Source: Flammulina velutipes
Taxonomy: Eukaryota; Basidiomycota; Agaricomycetes; Agaricales; Physalacriaceae
Length of the DNA: 64,000 bases
Direction of reading: 5' to 3'
Assembly: GCA_011800155.1 (NCBI GenBank)
Contig: CM022374.1
Span: forward strand, 434,001-498,000
Shown: piece by piece, positions 12,430 through 23,488 of the stretch
Layout of the letters: each line of letters starts with the position of its first letter
How positions within the stretch are numbered: the first letter of the stretch is position 1
Translations under genes and position numbers: made by a program
Notes under the pieces: generated by a model
Told to the model about the DNA's origin: nothing
Database searches by the model: none
Seen by the model: the letters and a program-made list of their open reading frames with translations, nothing else

Positions 12430-12620
12430 CATTTCCGATTTTCATTAGTTCCTCCCCGCCGCACTGTGGATACCGGTTACCCTTCACTGGTCGTCCGCCT
12501 TCAACCTCGCTATTGTCAATTGTGGATTCCTTGGCAGCCACCTCCATCTCCAACGCGATATTTGCCTGAGTCGAGGCATCGACAGTCATCATGGAATACA
12601 TGAAGTATCCGACCTGATAG
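12430..12620 (+). pseudogene. remnant of dehydrogenase 5' end
   Basis: A 20-base stretch around 12515-12540 and weaker matches on both sides repeat the first exon of the dehydrogenase gene at 23489-24750, covering the Rossmann turn G-C-G-F-L-G-S-H and a little of the following helix. In this copy the residues read N-C-G-F-L-G-S-H, with no start codon, no continuing frame and no later exons. It is probably a short decayed duplicate. Chance similarity is not fully excluded because the segment is small. Confidence 0.35.
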
Positions 12621-13696
12621 CCCATTGAGTGCATGCCTGTTTCTGACGGAATCTGTCTAACTACCCTGGACGACGATAAAGCGCTTGGTGAAACGGGCTT
12701 CGAAATTGGTATGGGAATGTCACGATCGGCAAAGGATTTCGCAAAAGGAGCGAATGCTCTGGCTTAGGCTTCCTGGTACTGGTACTGACAGCCACGACCT
12801 CGTTCCCGAGTATTTCAAATATGTCCCTTTAGTTTCTTAGCAGAGATGCGCGGATCTGTTCCTAAACTAGCCTGTCGAAGATCGTCGTGGAAATAGGAAG
12901 GAAAGAACTCGCTGCCAATAGATCGACCAGGTGACCGTGCGGCATTCAAAGATGAAGATTGAAGATATGTCTTTCGGAATACTCTGAAGTCATTCAGTAG
13001 TACTCAGAGGTAACTCCCTTCTAAACGTGTTAAAGCAGGCTAAAAGAAAAACAAGACAGCTTCCAATCCTTTCATGTCGCGGAAAGAGATACAGCTGCAC
13101 GCTGTGGAGCTGAGCTTGACATCTTTTGAAGCCAGATATTTAGTATTTCATGGTGAGCACCGACAACGGCTACGATCTCTACTATGACTCATACATTCTG
13201 AACTCGTCGCAGATAATTTCAAATAAGATATCGTATACGTGTGTCTAGCTTTCCATCCGTCAACCGTGTTTTCTATATAGCACAAACGCCCCAGGACGAA
13301 TGGCTGGAGGACTACTCGTCTCAAAATCTACAGCGTCAAGTAAAACGGATACATGCCACTGAAATCCTCAAAATCCTCAATACCCACCAATTGCGCACAA
13401 TATGAAGGTGAATAGACTGAATATTCCGGTCTCTTGACGGAATGAATAACTTCGAAGACCTGAAGATCTGCCGGCGCTGTCACAGCACGTTGTGGCGTCG
13501 AAGCACGGAAGAATCCGAAAGCAGATTGAAACTCCGTTCCTCGAAGGCGTCTCGCTCGATTAAGCTCGACATCGTCGGTTCTTGCTTCCAACCGTCACCT
13601 CTCTTTTTTTACCCCCGTTGTCGTCGTTCAGCACAGCGAGCAACAGCCCTTTGGCGTTTCTCCAGATATCTTGCCACGACCTTGCGTCGCGTCGCG
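12621..13696. other. intergenic
   Basis: About 1.1 kb with no recognised gene. It includes the upstream region of the glycosyltransferase gene. A minus-strand ORF of 87 codons (13328-13591) has no family resemblance and is not called. Confidence 0.4.
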
Positions 13697-15172
13697 ATGC
13701 TGTATCTCACCTCCGATGACTTTCCCATATGTAAGTGGCTGTCGTCGTATCTCTCCACTCTTCACTGACGTCCCTCAGTCGTCCCATTTGGATTAATTGG
13801 GTGCGCGCCACGTTCATCTTCACTCCGACATAGAACTAACGCATATAACCAGCTTTTACCGCTATTTCTGGTACCTCATCCGAATTTCGGCCTCGCTCGC
13901 TTACCGCCCAGTCCCTCTGCCTGAAAATCCCACCTACATCGCGTCTGAGGATGTCACCATCATCGTACCCACCATCGACGCCGGCGAGGAGTTCAAAGAA
14001 GCTGCCCGAAGCTGGCTCGTCGGAAATCCCAAGGAAATCCTCATCATTACGGAGGAGAAGATGCTCGAACCGCTGCAGGAACTCGCTCGCGCTGTCGACC
14101 CGTCCAAGATACGCGTCATGACCGTGCCGTTCGCGAACAAACGTCTCCAGATGTCGCACGGAATCAAGAACACTACAACGGACATCATTGTATTCGCAGA
14201 CGACGACGCTATTTGGCCTCCGACTCTCCTTCCATACGTCCTTGCCTGTTTCGAAGATCAAAAGGTTGGTGGCGTAGGCACGAGCCAGCGGGTACAGCCT
14301 GTCGGGGGCCGAATGACCGTCTGGGAAGTCCTTGCCGCCTTCCGCCTTACAATACGGAACATCGAGATATCCGCCTCCACACATATCGACGGAGGTCTTC
14401 CATGTCTCTCTGGTCGCACTGCCGCATACCGTACCATCATCCTGAAGGACCCCGATTTCCTCTATGGCTTCACGCACGATTACTGGCTCGGAAAGTACCA
14501 GTTGAACTCCGGAGACGACAAGTTCCTCACGCGATGGATGGTGTCGCATGGATGGAGCACGTATGTGCAATGCTGCAAAGAAGCGGAGCTACTGTCGACG
14601 ATGAAGCCTAACTGGCGTTTCCTCAAGCAAGTTCTACGCTGGACAAGGAATACTTGGCGTTCGGACCTCCGGAGTCTGTTCATGGAGAGGCACATCTGGA
14701 CCGTGCACCCATATGTGGCGTATACGATGGTGGACAAGCTGTTCAATCCGTTTACTCTGTTGGTGGGGCCGTGTCTCGTGGCGTATGTGGTGTTCAAGAG
14801 CACTATCCCGGTGGAGGACGGCGGATATCACCTCCCGTGGTGGAACGTGATCCTTTCGTACGTCGTGTGGCTGACGGCGACGCGGACGGCTAAGCTACTC
14901 CCTCATCTTTGGAAGACGCCCGAGCACATCATCTACGTGCCAGCATTCATACTTTTCGGGTACTACTTCGCGATCATGAAGCTGTACGCTTTGTGTACGT
15001 TGCATGAGGTGAGTTCCGGGCTTGAAGGTTTTGGAAACGTGCTAACTTTATTTGAAAGACAGGATGGGGTACTCGGACTGGAATTGGTGATATTTCGGCT
15101 GCGACGGCTGCGATGGACGCGAAGAATCCGTTTCAGGAAAGTGAGGAAGGGAAGAGGGAGGTCAGACGGTAG
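13697..15172 (+). CDS. GT2 processive polysaccharide synthase
   Basis: Exons 13697-13730, 13779-13800, 13853-15008 and 15059-15172 join in phase to give 441 residues. It is a family 2 glycosyltransferase of the hyaluronan/cellulose-synthase type, similar in layout to fungal Cps1-like synthases. A short hydrophobic N-terminus is followed by 'VTIIVPTIDAGEEF', the metal-binding D-D-D motif (FADDDAIWPP), the acceptor loop GGLPCLSGRTAAYRT, the 'SGDDKFLTRW' catalytic-base region and the processivity signature in QVLRWTRNTWR (R/Q-x-x-R-W). Two or three membrane segments follow (about residues 300-400). Expected role: membrane-bound synthesis of an extracellular or cell-wall beta-linked polysaccharide from a UDP-sugar. 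The sugar cannot be deduced. The first two exons are tiny but splice in phase and supply the initiator. Confidence 0.85.
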
Positions 15173-16481
15173 TTGGATGGCGGATACACTGGGTTTTCTA
15201 GCAATGGACTTTTCGAACGAGATACCTTTCACACACGGATAGAATGGATAGTTATGTACGTACTTGTGTGGCGTTGGGATATAAATGAGGATCAACGTTT
15301 GTTCTCTACTCTCTTTGAAGTTCCAGGAGCTGGAGCTAGGAGATCCACTCATGTGCCACACTCAAGCGAGCACCGTTGCGCATCACAAGGATGCCAGCTC
15401 ACCTATTTCAGAGATCAAAGAGAGATGAAATGTAGATTCTATTAAGGAGATCATTATGTCTATCAAACGTTAACTTTCAACCTTCGAACAATGAACGAAG
15501 AGCAAGACGACAATCTGGTAAGTAGAAGACGTACGGCATTTGCCGAAATAGTGCGATATGTGGCGCAATTCAAAATAAATTCCCAATATTCAAGTTCTCA
15601 ACGAATCTAAACCAAAACTTTCCTATCCTTTGATTGAAGCTATCAACTGCTTATTCCTCCCCCGCCGCCTTCATTTTTTTGAATATTGCGCGAACTGCCT
15701 CTACGTCATAGGTGATGTCATTGACGCATAGCTCGACGACCACCTCACGGAAGACGTCTGTAGTCTAGCTGTTGTCCAGTGGTTCTCTAGTTGTAGATGT
15801 CCTGGAATAGGTGCATTTCATTCAGTTTCTTTGCTGCAGATTGCGACTGTCTCTTGGCCATGGGCGCTTTGTGTTGTTGAGATGAGAATTCACCAGGGCA
15901 TGCTTCGCCTCAGACGACGCCCCATGTACACGTCTGTATGACTGTATATCGATAGAGATTGAGGCGGTGTTGATGTGGTGGGCATAGGATATATTTGTGT
16001 ATAACTTTGAGGCTCTATATTATCAGAGTGAAAGATTGCTAGTTGTAGTCCAGTCGACTAGAGTGCTAGGTGGCAGCAAGAGGATCTTCCAAACTCTGAT
16101 CCGGTACCCTGGCCATTCTCACACCCATATCTGTCTTCCTGTCCTTATGGGTGAGCTCCGTTTGACCGTGAGTATGAACCGTGTGATGTGGCGCACGGTT
16201 CATAGAGCTCGTTTTAGTAGAAAGATAATTGACTGGACATTTTGGAGCATAATCCGAGTCTCCGATTCGAAAATCTTCTACCCACAAAGAGTGTTCTGTA
16301 TTGACAAGCTTTTGGGACAAATAATGAGTGCAAATGGAACAATGTGGCATTCGACGGGCCATCACCACAACTGCAACCACCATCACTCCCCACTGTATCT
16401 TCTACCCATTTCTCCTAAAATCTCTGCACGTCTTCCAAGTTCCGTATCTGCTAGATAGGCCCAGGGAGCCTCCCGAAATAA
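15173..16481. other. intergenic
   Basis: About 1.3 kb without a convincing gene. It begins with the 3' flank of the glycosyltransferase. Several short ORFs on both strands overlap each other and show no family resemblance. It is AT-rich around 15480-15660. Confidence 0.4.
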
Positions 16482-17151
16482 ATGAACGAACCTGCAAGAA
16501 AAGCCGCCACCTCGGGGAAGAGCGCCCCCCAGAAACAGAGGAAGACTCGGCAGTCCGCAGTCGCAGGTCGGAGAGGCATGGTGGAAGTGTAAGTGAGCCT
16601 CGTTATACCAGTCCAAGACAGCTTATACAGAGTCGTCTTGGGCGACAGGCAAGATAGGCCGTTGACGGTTGCGGTGCCGCCACGTCGACAATGGTATTAC
16701 CATACCGGAAAGTCTGGAGAGCGACCGCCTCCATCCCGAGGGGGCGCGCCAACGATTTCCGAGAGATCTTTCAACCAAGATTCCGTTAGCAGTTCGCGCC
16801 ATATCATCGTTCCTCGTCGTTCATTTACCTTTGATATCCTGTCGCCTGCAGATAATACAGTCTCCCTCACTACCTCCTCGTAGCAAGATATCTCCCCAGG
16901 ATATATGTCAACTGGACCGACGGCGAACTCGACTATCCCGACACTATGAAGGCAAAGACTCGGTCTCGACGCGAGGAAGGAACGAAGACTCCAAGAGCTT
17001 ACCGATATACAACAATAATAAGGAATCATATCTGGCTCCAGCTTTGTGCCCACTGGATGGCCGGAAGGAAGTGCGCCACACCCGCCGGCGATCCAACCTA
17101 GGAGGGCTGGTCTATCGTGTCTTCATCCCCAGATGTTTTGTTGTCCGTAGA
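16482..17151 (+). CDS. possible multi-exon gene, unknown
   Basis: Weak candidate. ATG at 16482 opens a basic exon (MNEPARKAATSGKSAPQKQR) that could splice at a gtaagt donor near 16590 to an exon from about 16633. That exon stays open to about 16880 and is rich in Ser, Arg and Pro. A further stretch (about 16900-17100) reads VNWTDGELDYPDTMKAKTRS and, later, a Trp/Cys-containing segment (IWLQLCAHWMAGRKCATPAG). These parts look protein-like but the joins between them and the 3' end could not be settled. They could be one gene, two, or leader exons of the BTB-like gene that follows. Confidence 0.28.
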
Positions 17152-17560
17152 TAACATCAAATCCGAAACAGCATCTGCATCTTGTCATGGCAGCCTGCTA
17201 GGTATTCGAGTAAGTTATCATATCTAGGAGGAGAAAGGGGGACGACCTGCGCGGTGAGCCAGCACTGCAGCCTCCAAGTTCCCGTAAGGGAGTATCCAGG
17301 ATCCCTGGACAAAGGCTCTTGCTTTGACGGCTCGTATCCGGTTATTTTGCGGGACTTGAATGGGGTCGGTAAGTGCTCTGTGGCGTCGCTGGTTGGACTT
17401 TCGGTGGCAGCCGCGGTCCACCGAGGTTAAAGGCGCCAGTCGCCTTGCCTAGAACTGCTCAGCGAAGAGATAGACAAGAAACTCATCGCACGTACGGGAA
17501 GCTTTTACAAGACGAACAGAGCCGCTTCGGCAGCTGCAGTGGATCTTGCCTCTTGCCTCC

Positions 17561-18866
17561 ATGTCGTCCTCACGCAGACTCAGTCGTGGCAGGAGAATTT
17601 CTGACCCTTCGACGTCGAAAATGGCTCGTTCAGACCATCCAACGTCTAGTCATAGACATGGACCAGATAATTCAGATACGCGCAGCGACGGCAGACACAG
17701 TCGCAAGTCGTCCTCAGCAGAAATGGATGCGATTCAGAGCCTTCTGTACATGGCGAGTGGCCAGGCATTCGACGAGACCCAAGAAGTGAGCTGCACGACG
17801 TTCTGAATATTTATGAGCGTGCTCATCGTGGCACAGGACGAAGGAAAAGGAAAAGGAAAGGCGCCAGCCATCAGTCGCTCCGTCACGCCTCGGCCTCTCG
17901 CCAACCTCAACGACACGCAGAACAGCCCGGTGCGCATTTTTCTCTCTTTTTATTTCCGCCAAGGTTGCAACTGATTTAACTAGCAAGGTTCTGTATCGAC
18001 GGCCTTTGGCCCCGGCGTACCAAACGTCGATCTCGTCCTTGTATCCTTGGACAATGTTTCCTTCCATGTACACTACGCCGTCTTGGATGGGATATCCGAC
18101 AATGCATTCGCTTCGACACTTCATGAAGGCGTGGCGCAGCCCGTGGCAATACCAGACACTTCTTCGTCTTTGAACATCATCCTCCACGCCATCTACGACG
18201 TCCCCAGCGCGAAATTCTCGCCCACCATCGTCACCTTGGTTTCCGCAGTAGACCGAATGCCCTACTACGGACTCCCAGTACAACAGATCGTCCATCCATC
18301 CAGGAAAATCTTCACGCTGCTATATTCAATGGCCCCCCGTTATCCAGTCGAAATATATTCACTAGCGGCACACCACTCCCTACATAACCTCGCCACCCTC
18401 GCATCATCCCACCTGCTCGCCTATAGCCTCCATACCCTCATGCCCGAAATGGTGGTCAAGATGGGCTCGGTGTATCTCAACAAGCTGCTGCAGCTACAGC
18501 TGAACAGGATGTCGGCCCTTCGAGACCTGCTTACTGTGATTCCAGTATCTGCACATGATAATTGCCTGGCAAATCCACAAAGGGCCTGGGCGTTCGCGAC
18601 GCTGGACGTGACCAGAGATGCGAGACCTGGTACGTATCGTCAGCTATCGCTTATCGTTAACTAACGATTCTCCTCCCAGATATCTCGCCCAACCTTCTGA
18701 GCGCCTCGATGAAGGCGTTTGCCGAAGACGTGGACTGTGCGATATGCAAGGAAAGTTTCCTCAACGCACTATCCAGCGCCACGGAGAAATGGGCCGCAGT
18801 AAAGGTACGTCCTTTACCCTCCTTTGCCCATAAGCTGACCTCCCCCCCAAGGCTACGATACGCTGA
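17561..18866 (+). CDS. divergent BTB/POZ-like protein, copy 3
   Basis: Exons 17561-17785, 17837-17929, 17984-18629, 18680-18804 and 18852-18866 all join in phase (367 residues). A disordered Ser/Arg N-terminus is followed by a Lys/Gly patch and the BTB-like core PNVDLVLVSLDNVSFHVHYA, then 'SAVDRMPYYGLPVQQIV', a BACK-like helical part, and the family tail: a 125-nt exon encoding DISPNLL...DCAICKESF...W, then A-T-I-R-stop. Closest in this window to copy 1 (472-1744), with long identical blocks in the helical part. The tail with C-x2-C and Trp is the shared diagnostic of this trio. Exact start is uncertain because further 5' exons are possible. Confidence 0.75.
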
Positions 18867-19153
18867 TTCGAAGAGCAGTTGTGGTTGTAGTGGACTGCGT
18901 ATCCAGATTAGCAGCTTTGACTTGAATAGCACCACCGTTGTTATCAGGTGGAGCCCTGAGCTCAGAGAATATTGAATGGCGAACGTAAGGTCGTCCGTCA
19001 TTGATGTTCGCAACCTTGTCGTCATCCGCTATGGGTCTGCAATGGTATTGGTCTCCGTCCCTACTCATTGTTTTGCTAACCAATACATCCTTCCAGCTGA
19101 CCGCACGCCAATCGGGTTCAATCCCATTGCATCGAACTTGGAAGGATCGGAGA

Positions 19154-20377
19154 CTATACACCATTATTGGCAGCATCATTTTTGGGTCCGAATGTAGCCT
19201 TTAAAGCCCTCACCCATCCGTCGTATGCACCTTCCAATGTAACCTCGTATGCCTGTTCGACATGAATAAACTCCCCCGTCGCTCGCGCTGCACTAGCTCC
19301 CTCTCTGCAAACTTCTGATTCTGGCACGCCGTTCAGAAGACGCCCAAAGACGTTTTTGGTGGCGGTGAGTGAGCAGGTAGTATCTGACGGAAGAGATATA
19401 TTGTACGAAGGGAACGATAGTTGTAGTTGTGCTCGTAATCTCGGTGCCGGTCTATCCGTGGATGCGAGATACCAAGCTGCGTCAGAAGAGCCTAATGAAA
19501 AGTGTGAGCCAGGAAAAGGGTATCAACAGAAGAACTTACCTAGACCTGAAGAAAGCATCATATCAACAGCTGAACAGGTAGTCGATGCTTTTCCGTGAAG
19601 CTGGATAAACACGCATGAAGCGGAAGGGCAGCCTCCGTTGGCGTATTGCCATGCACGAATGGCTTTGCTCGCTACGCTGAATGGTTCGTTCTATCAAAGG
19701 ATTTCATCAGTCCCTCATCTTCCAAAACATCATCTACAACTTACAACATCATGCGTAGGATCCGTCGCATAATACGTGGTACTCTCCGTTGAAGGGATAC
19801 ACGTCGTCGGAACTCTATAAGCCGAGCGGTGCCTCCCCGATATAAGCAGACTCTTCGCGCCGCTCTCCTGGAACAACGTCACCGCCTGGTCGGGAGTGTA
19901 AAAGTCGAACATGGGATGGGGCGACGCGAGATGAATTTGGAGACTCGGTCGCGTCGGAACGATGAATATCCCCCAACCCTTGTCATAGTGCAGGTCGCTG
20001 GAGAACGTTTCCGACGCGATGCAGTATTCGCGGCCATCGGGGTCGGTAAAGGAGGAGACAGTGTATATGTCTTCCAGAGTGGGGGGAACGGAGACGCTAG
20101 AGCAGTTGTCGTATACGTCTAGGAGGGATGTGATGAGATCTTCCCAACCCCCAAGTTGGATTTCAGTTGGTTGGGCATCAGTGTAGGTTTGGAGGTTGTA
20201 AAAGTCGCTGGGAACGGTGTAATTGTTGAAGCAACGCGCCAAGTCAAGCAATGTGGATGAAGATAGGCAGCTTATAGGCTCGAACGGCTGGCTCAGAGGT
20301 AGCATATCAAAGTACGGAAAGAGTGATCCAAGCATGTGATGGTGGTCAGAAAAAGAGTTGGAACTTGGCGTGTGCAA
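19154..20377 (-). CDS. uncharacterised Cys-containing fungal protein
   Basis: Exons 19745-20377, 19540-19690 and 19154-19491 join in phase to a stop near the 3' end of copy 3, giving about 373 residues. The family is not one I can name. Visible features: an acidic N-terminal half (CFNNYTVPSDFYNLQTYT; DNCSSVSVPPTLEDIYTVSS), then 'LLISGRHRSAYRVPTTC', 'TDPTHDVNEPFSVASKAIRA', 'CVFIQLHGKASTTC', 'MMLSSGLG' and a C-terminal 'EFIHVEQAYEV' segment. Conserved-looking His, Arg, Asp and Cys residues in these blocks suggest an enzyme, probably with disulfides and so secreted. No signal peptide is visible at the chosen start, so a 5' exon may be missing. Confidence 0.65.
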
Positions 20378-20778
20378 GAGGAAAGCCTGATCCAGACGAT
20401 CACGTGGCCTAGCGGCTGGCCATTGGCCCAGGGAAATCTAGTGGCGCTAGCAAGATATGCATGTATTCCACTCAGATATCCGGTATTTATGAGATACTCT
20501 ATTAGATGCGTTAAGCGGCTATATGAAGCATACATTACCTTTTGCTGTGCAATGAGAATGGGAGACGAGCCCGATAAGTGGCCAGTTAAATTGACCGGAA
20601 TCCTCCATCCATAAGTTCATTGGAAGTCCTTCCTTTGTCTGAGGGTGAATGGTTCGTGGGAATCGTGTCCAAGATCTAAAAGGATCTAACTTGAAATCGA
20701 TTGTTCAACAGTCTGTTACTATTTGTCACGTTGTGACTATTTGGGCTCTTTAGACTTTCGCACCTGTTTCGCACAACC
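20378..20778. other. divergent intergenic region
   Basis: About 400 bp between the divergently transcribed unknown gene (minus) and the Crinkler-like gene (plus). It is likely to hold both promoters and possibly a missing first exon of the minus-strand gene. Confidence 0.4.
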
Positions 20779-23050
20779 ATGGTCGAGTTATTGCTAAATG
20801 TCCTCTTCGTCGACATCTGGGAGCTTGTAGCTATCAGCTTCGATGAATCTCTCTCCAGTGTGGGTTTAAATGATAAGATTGTAAGCCACGCGAAGAAGCA
20901 TTGCCCGGGCTGGGTTGTTGGCTCTGTCTTCAGAGTGAGTCGCCATTGAGTTTTCCAGGGCCTTCATCTAAACGCATATCCTAGGTCCCTCAAGGTCTCA
21001 TAACTATCGGGGAAGACGCAGACATGGATTTGTTGCGTAACTGCCTTCTTCAACATGCACCATCAGAGGTCGTTCGTATTCCTCCAGTGCGTAGTTCCAC
21101 AGTCAGCCGCCTTTTCCCAAATCCGTCGGATAATGATCTCCATTTAATCGTCCGAGGAGGTAAGTCTCTGGATCTTGGTAGGACAAAAATCCTGACGCAA
21201 ATGTGGGTAGCAATATCTGAAGTTGCATATCTACGCACGGATACTGGTGAAGTGACTGTCGTCGACGCCACGGACAACCAATACATCCTCAAACTAATAC
21301 CGAATTTGGGACCAAACATGGCTGCCACATTCTACAAAGTGAGATCTGGCTTCATGTTCACTCAACTGCCTAAGTACTCATTTCGAATTCAGCCTTTGCA
21401 CCCGCTTCAGGCCATACCGCAGGATATTGAAGACTCTATCGAAAAATCACCGCTCCTCGGGATTCTGCTGCTAAAAGATGTGTATCCATGGGGGCCACCC
21501 AGAGGCGAGATTCATTTCATCGTCAAGATCAATGCCGTTGGTAAAGTGTTTCTTTTTGACTTTTCATTGCGCACCACATGATATCTAAGTGTCAAAGTAG
21601 ATGTTCAGCCCGTACAGCGTGATCGTTTCGAGGCCCGTAATTGGACCCAGCAGCGGGAGCTTTTCTTCGCTAGAAACTCTCCCGAGACGCCCTCCTCCGA
21701 AGCGGTACCAAAGACATTCTTCAAGGCCCAAAGGAAGGATGAGAGTGCACTTTTATGCGGGCGTCCAATCGAGCGTGAATCTCTAATCCCTCCTTCATTG
21801 CTGGACGAAACGCTCTGTAGATTCCGACATGAACTTGCTACAATCACACCAACCGCTGAGGATATCATTGCATTTCGTCACTTGCGAGTTGGCTTGGGCT
21901 CCCTTTTCCAACACGAATCCGAGCGTCGCGAAACACTAATCGAGGTCTTCCAGAGAGCAAATCTTATTCCGACAGATACGTCGTTGAGGCCGGGGTTCAT
22001 AGGTGGTAGCGAGTATAACGATGATGGTGATATCCGTGCGATCTCCAACGGTGTAGACTTCATCTACTTCATTGACGAGGTTAGGCTCGATGTAGGCACA
22101 GGAGGCGGAGATCCATTCATCGAGTGTATACACTACTGGACGGAAAACGTCCGGGTTTGTTTACAGTCGAACAAAATCAGCGAAAATCAGTCACAGCTCA
22201 TCAATTTCCCTGTCATTCTGCTCCTCAATTTTGGTGCGCATTTTGTTTTCACTTCGAATTCAAGTGGCTAATTGATAGCATAGGGTCGTATATAGCTGTC
22301 GCTGTTGGAGTCTTTCTTGAAACAGGTTCTGTCGAACACCTGGTCTGTGTTCCCCTACACGCTCACTCTTCCAATCTCCAAGAGCTGCAGGCCGGGGAGC
22401 GCTTGGTAGCAGCTCTTCGTCTTGCTTTACCTCGTCTGGATCAGCATTATTCTACCCTTCTGACCGAACCGATAACGCGGCCTCCTGGAAATTTTCCTTT
22501 CCGCGATTTCTTTGAGGTTGATGGCGAAACGCATCAGTTTATCTACGACGGAGTCGTCGAGGACAAGAAGATCTTCCAAGCACACCTCGATGATGGCACG
22601 AAACTGTTTGTCAAATTCACCCAACGGTACTCCGTCGACGCCCACAGAGCGGCAATCGATGGTGGTTTTGCGCCTAAACTCTATGCTGTCCATGAAGTAT
22701 ATGGTTGGTTCATGGTTGTCATGGCAGATGTGTCTAGTGACTATGGGACATATTTTGATATGCGGCGGGAGGCAGGATTCGACTTCACAAGAGCTCGGGG
22801 GAAGGTCACCGCTGCGCTTCATCACCTGCACGATTCGGGATTCGTGCATGGCGATGTTCGAGATGTCAACATTTTGGTCAAGCGGCGGGATGAATTGGAA
22901 ATCATGTTCATCGACTGGGATTGGGCTGGTCGGCAAGGCGAGGCGAGATACCCCCATAGCATGAATACCGAGGTTTCCCGTGCTCCCAACGCCGTCGTTG
23001 GTGGGATTATCACCACTCAACATGATGACCACATGTTGGTATTCCTGTAG
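20779..23050 (+). CDS. Crinkler-like protein, kinase-like C-terminus
   Basis: Exons 20779-20934, 20985-21540, 21601-22233 and 22284-23050 join in phase (703 residues). The first about 110 residues resemble a Crinkler (CRN) header: a hydrophobic opening (MVELLLNVLFVDIWELVAIS), a Leu-rich helix and 'VSRLFPNPSDNDLHLIVRGG', close in shape to the 'yFP-P-x-x-x-x-I-H-V-I-V' end of that domain. The C-terminal about 250 residues form a protein-kinase-like fold: 'KLFVKFTQRYSVDAHRA', hinge 'WFMVVMADVS', catalytic loop 'GFVHGDVRDVNILVK' (H-G-D-x4-N) and 'IMFIDWDWAG' in the DFG position. Crinklers occur in oomycetes and many fungi, mostly in self/non-self or host interaction. The N-terminal assignment is inference; the kinase-like part is clear. 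Confidence 0.75.
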
Positions 23051-23488
23051 AGCACAAGCTTCCCTCTTCTTCACGCCATCATAGCGCGACCAACGAACGG
23101 CGTTCAGAAACACGACTTAGTGAACATCATCTCCAGCTATTTGTATATTTTAGTGGATCCCTTATAAATGTATCTCAAGCTATGAAAATGTCATGACTAC
23201 GTCCGCGCGCTGCCAGGATGCGCTCCGAGCCCTTTTCTGCGCCACATCTGATTTCGGGAGTATAGCTATCCACTGGGTATCCAAGTTGAAATGGGCGCAG
23301 TTGACGGGCGGGGAAAGCAATGAACTGGTTCTAGCTGAATACCAGTATATCTACTGGACCCACGAAATAGTTATCGGTATATCTTTGAAGTTTGAACACT
23401 GCACATGAAACTATTTGGATAGTCACAAGCTAGATGAAGGCCAGCGATAACGGTATAAAATCCAGTAGCTAGTTAACGACTCTGAAGC
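23051..23488. other. intergenic, convergent 3' ends
   Basis: About 440 bp between two genes that converge. No gene is supported. An ORF at 23193-23408 has no resemblance to known families. Confidence 0.4.

Noticed and set aside
13836..14570. 244-codon ORF antisense to the GT2 gene
   Set aside because: Shadow of a long, well-conserved coding frame; no independent similarity.
22427..23113. 228-codon ORF antisense to the kinase-like domain
   Set aside because: Shadow; the plus strand carries the conserved kinase motifs in phase with upstream exons.
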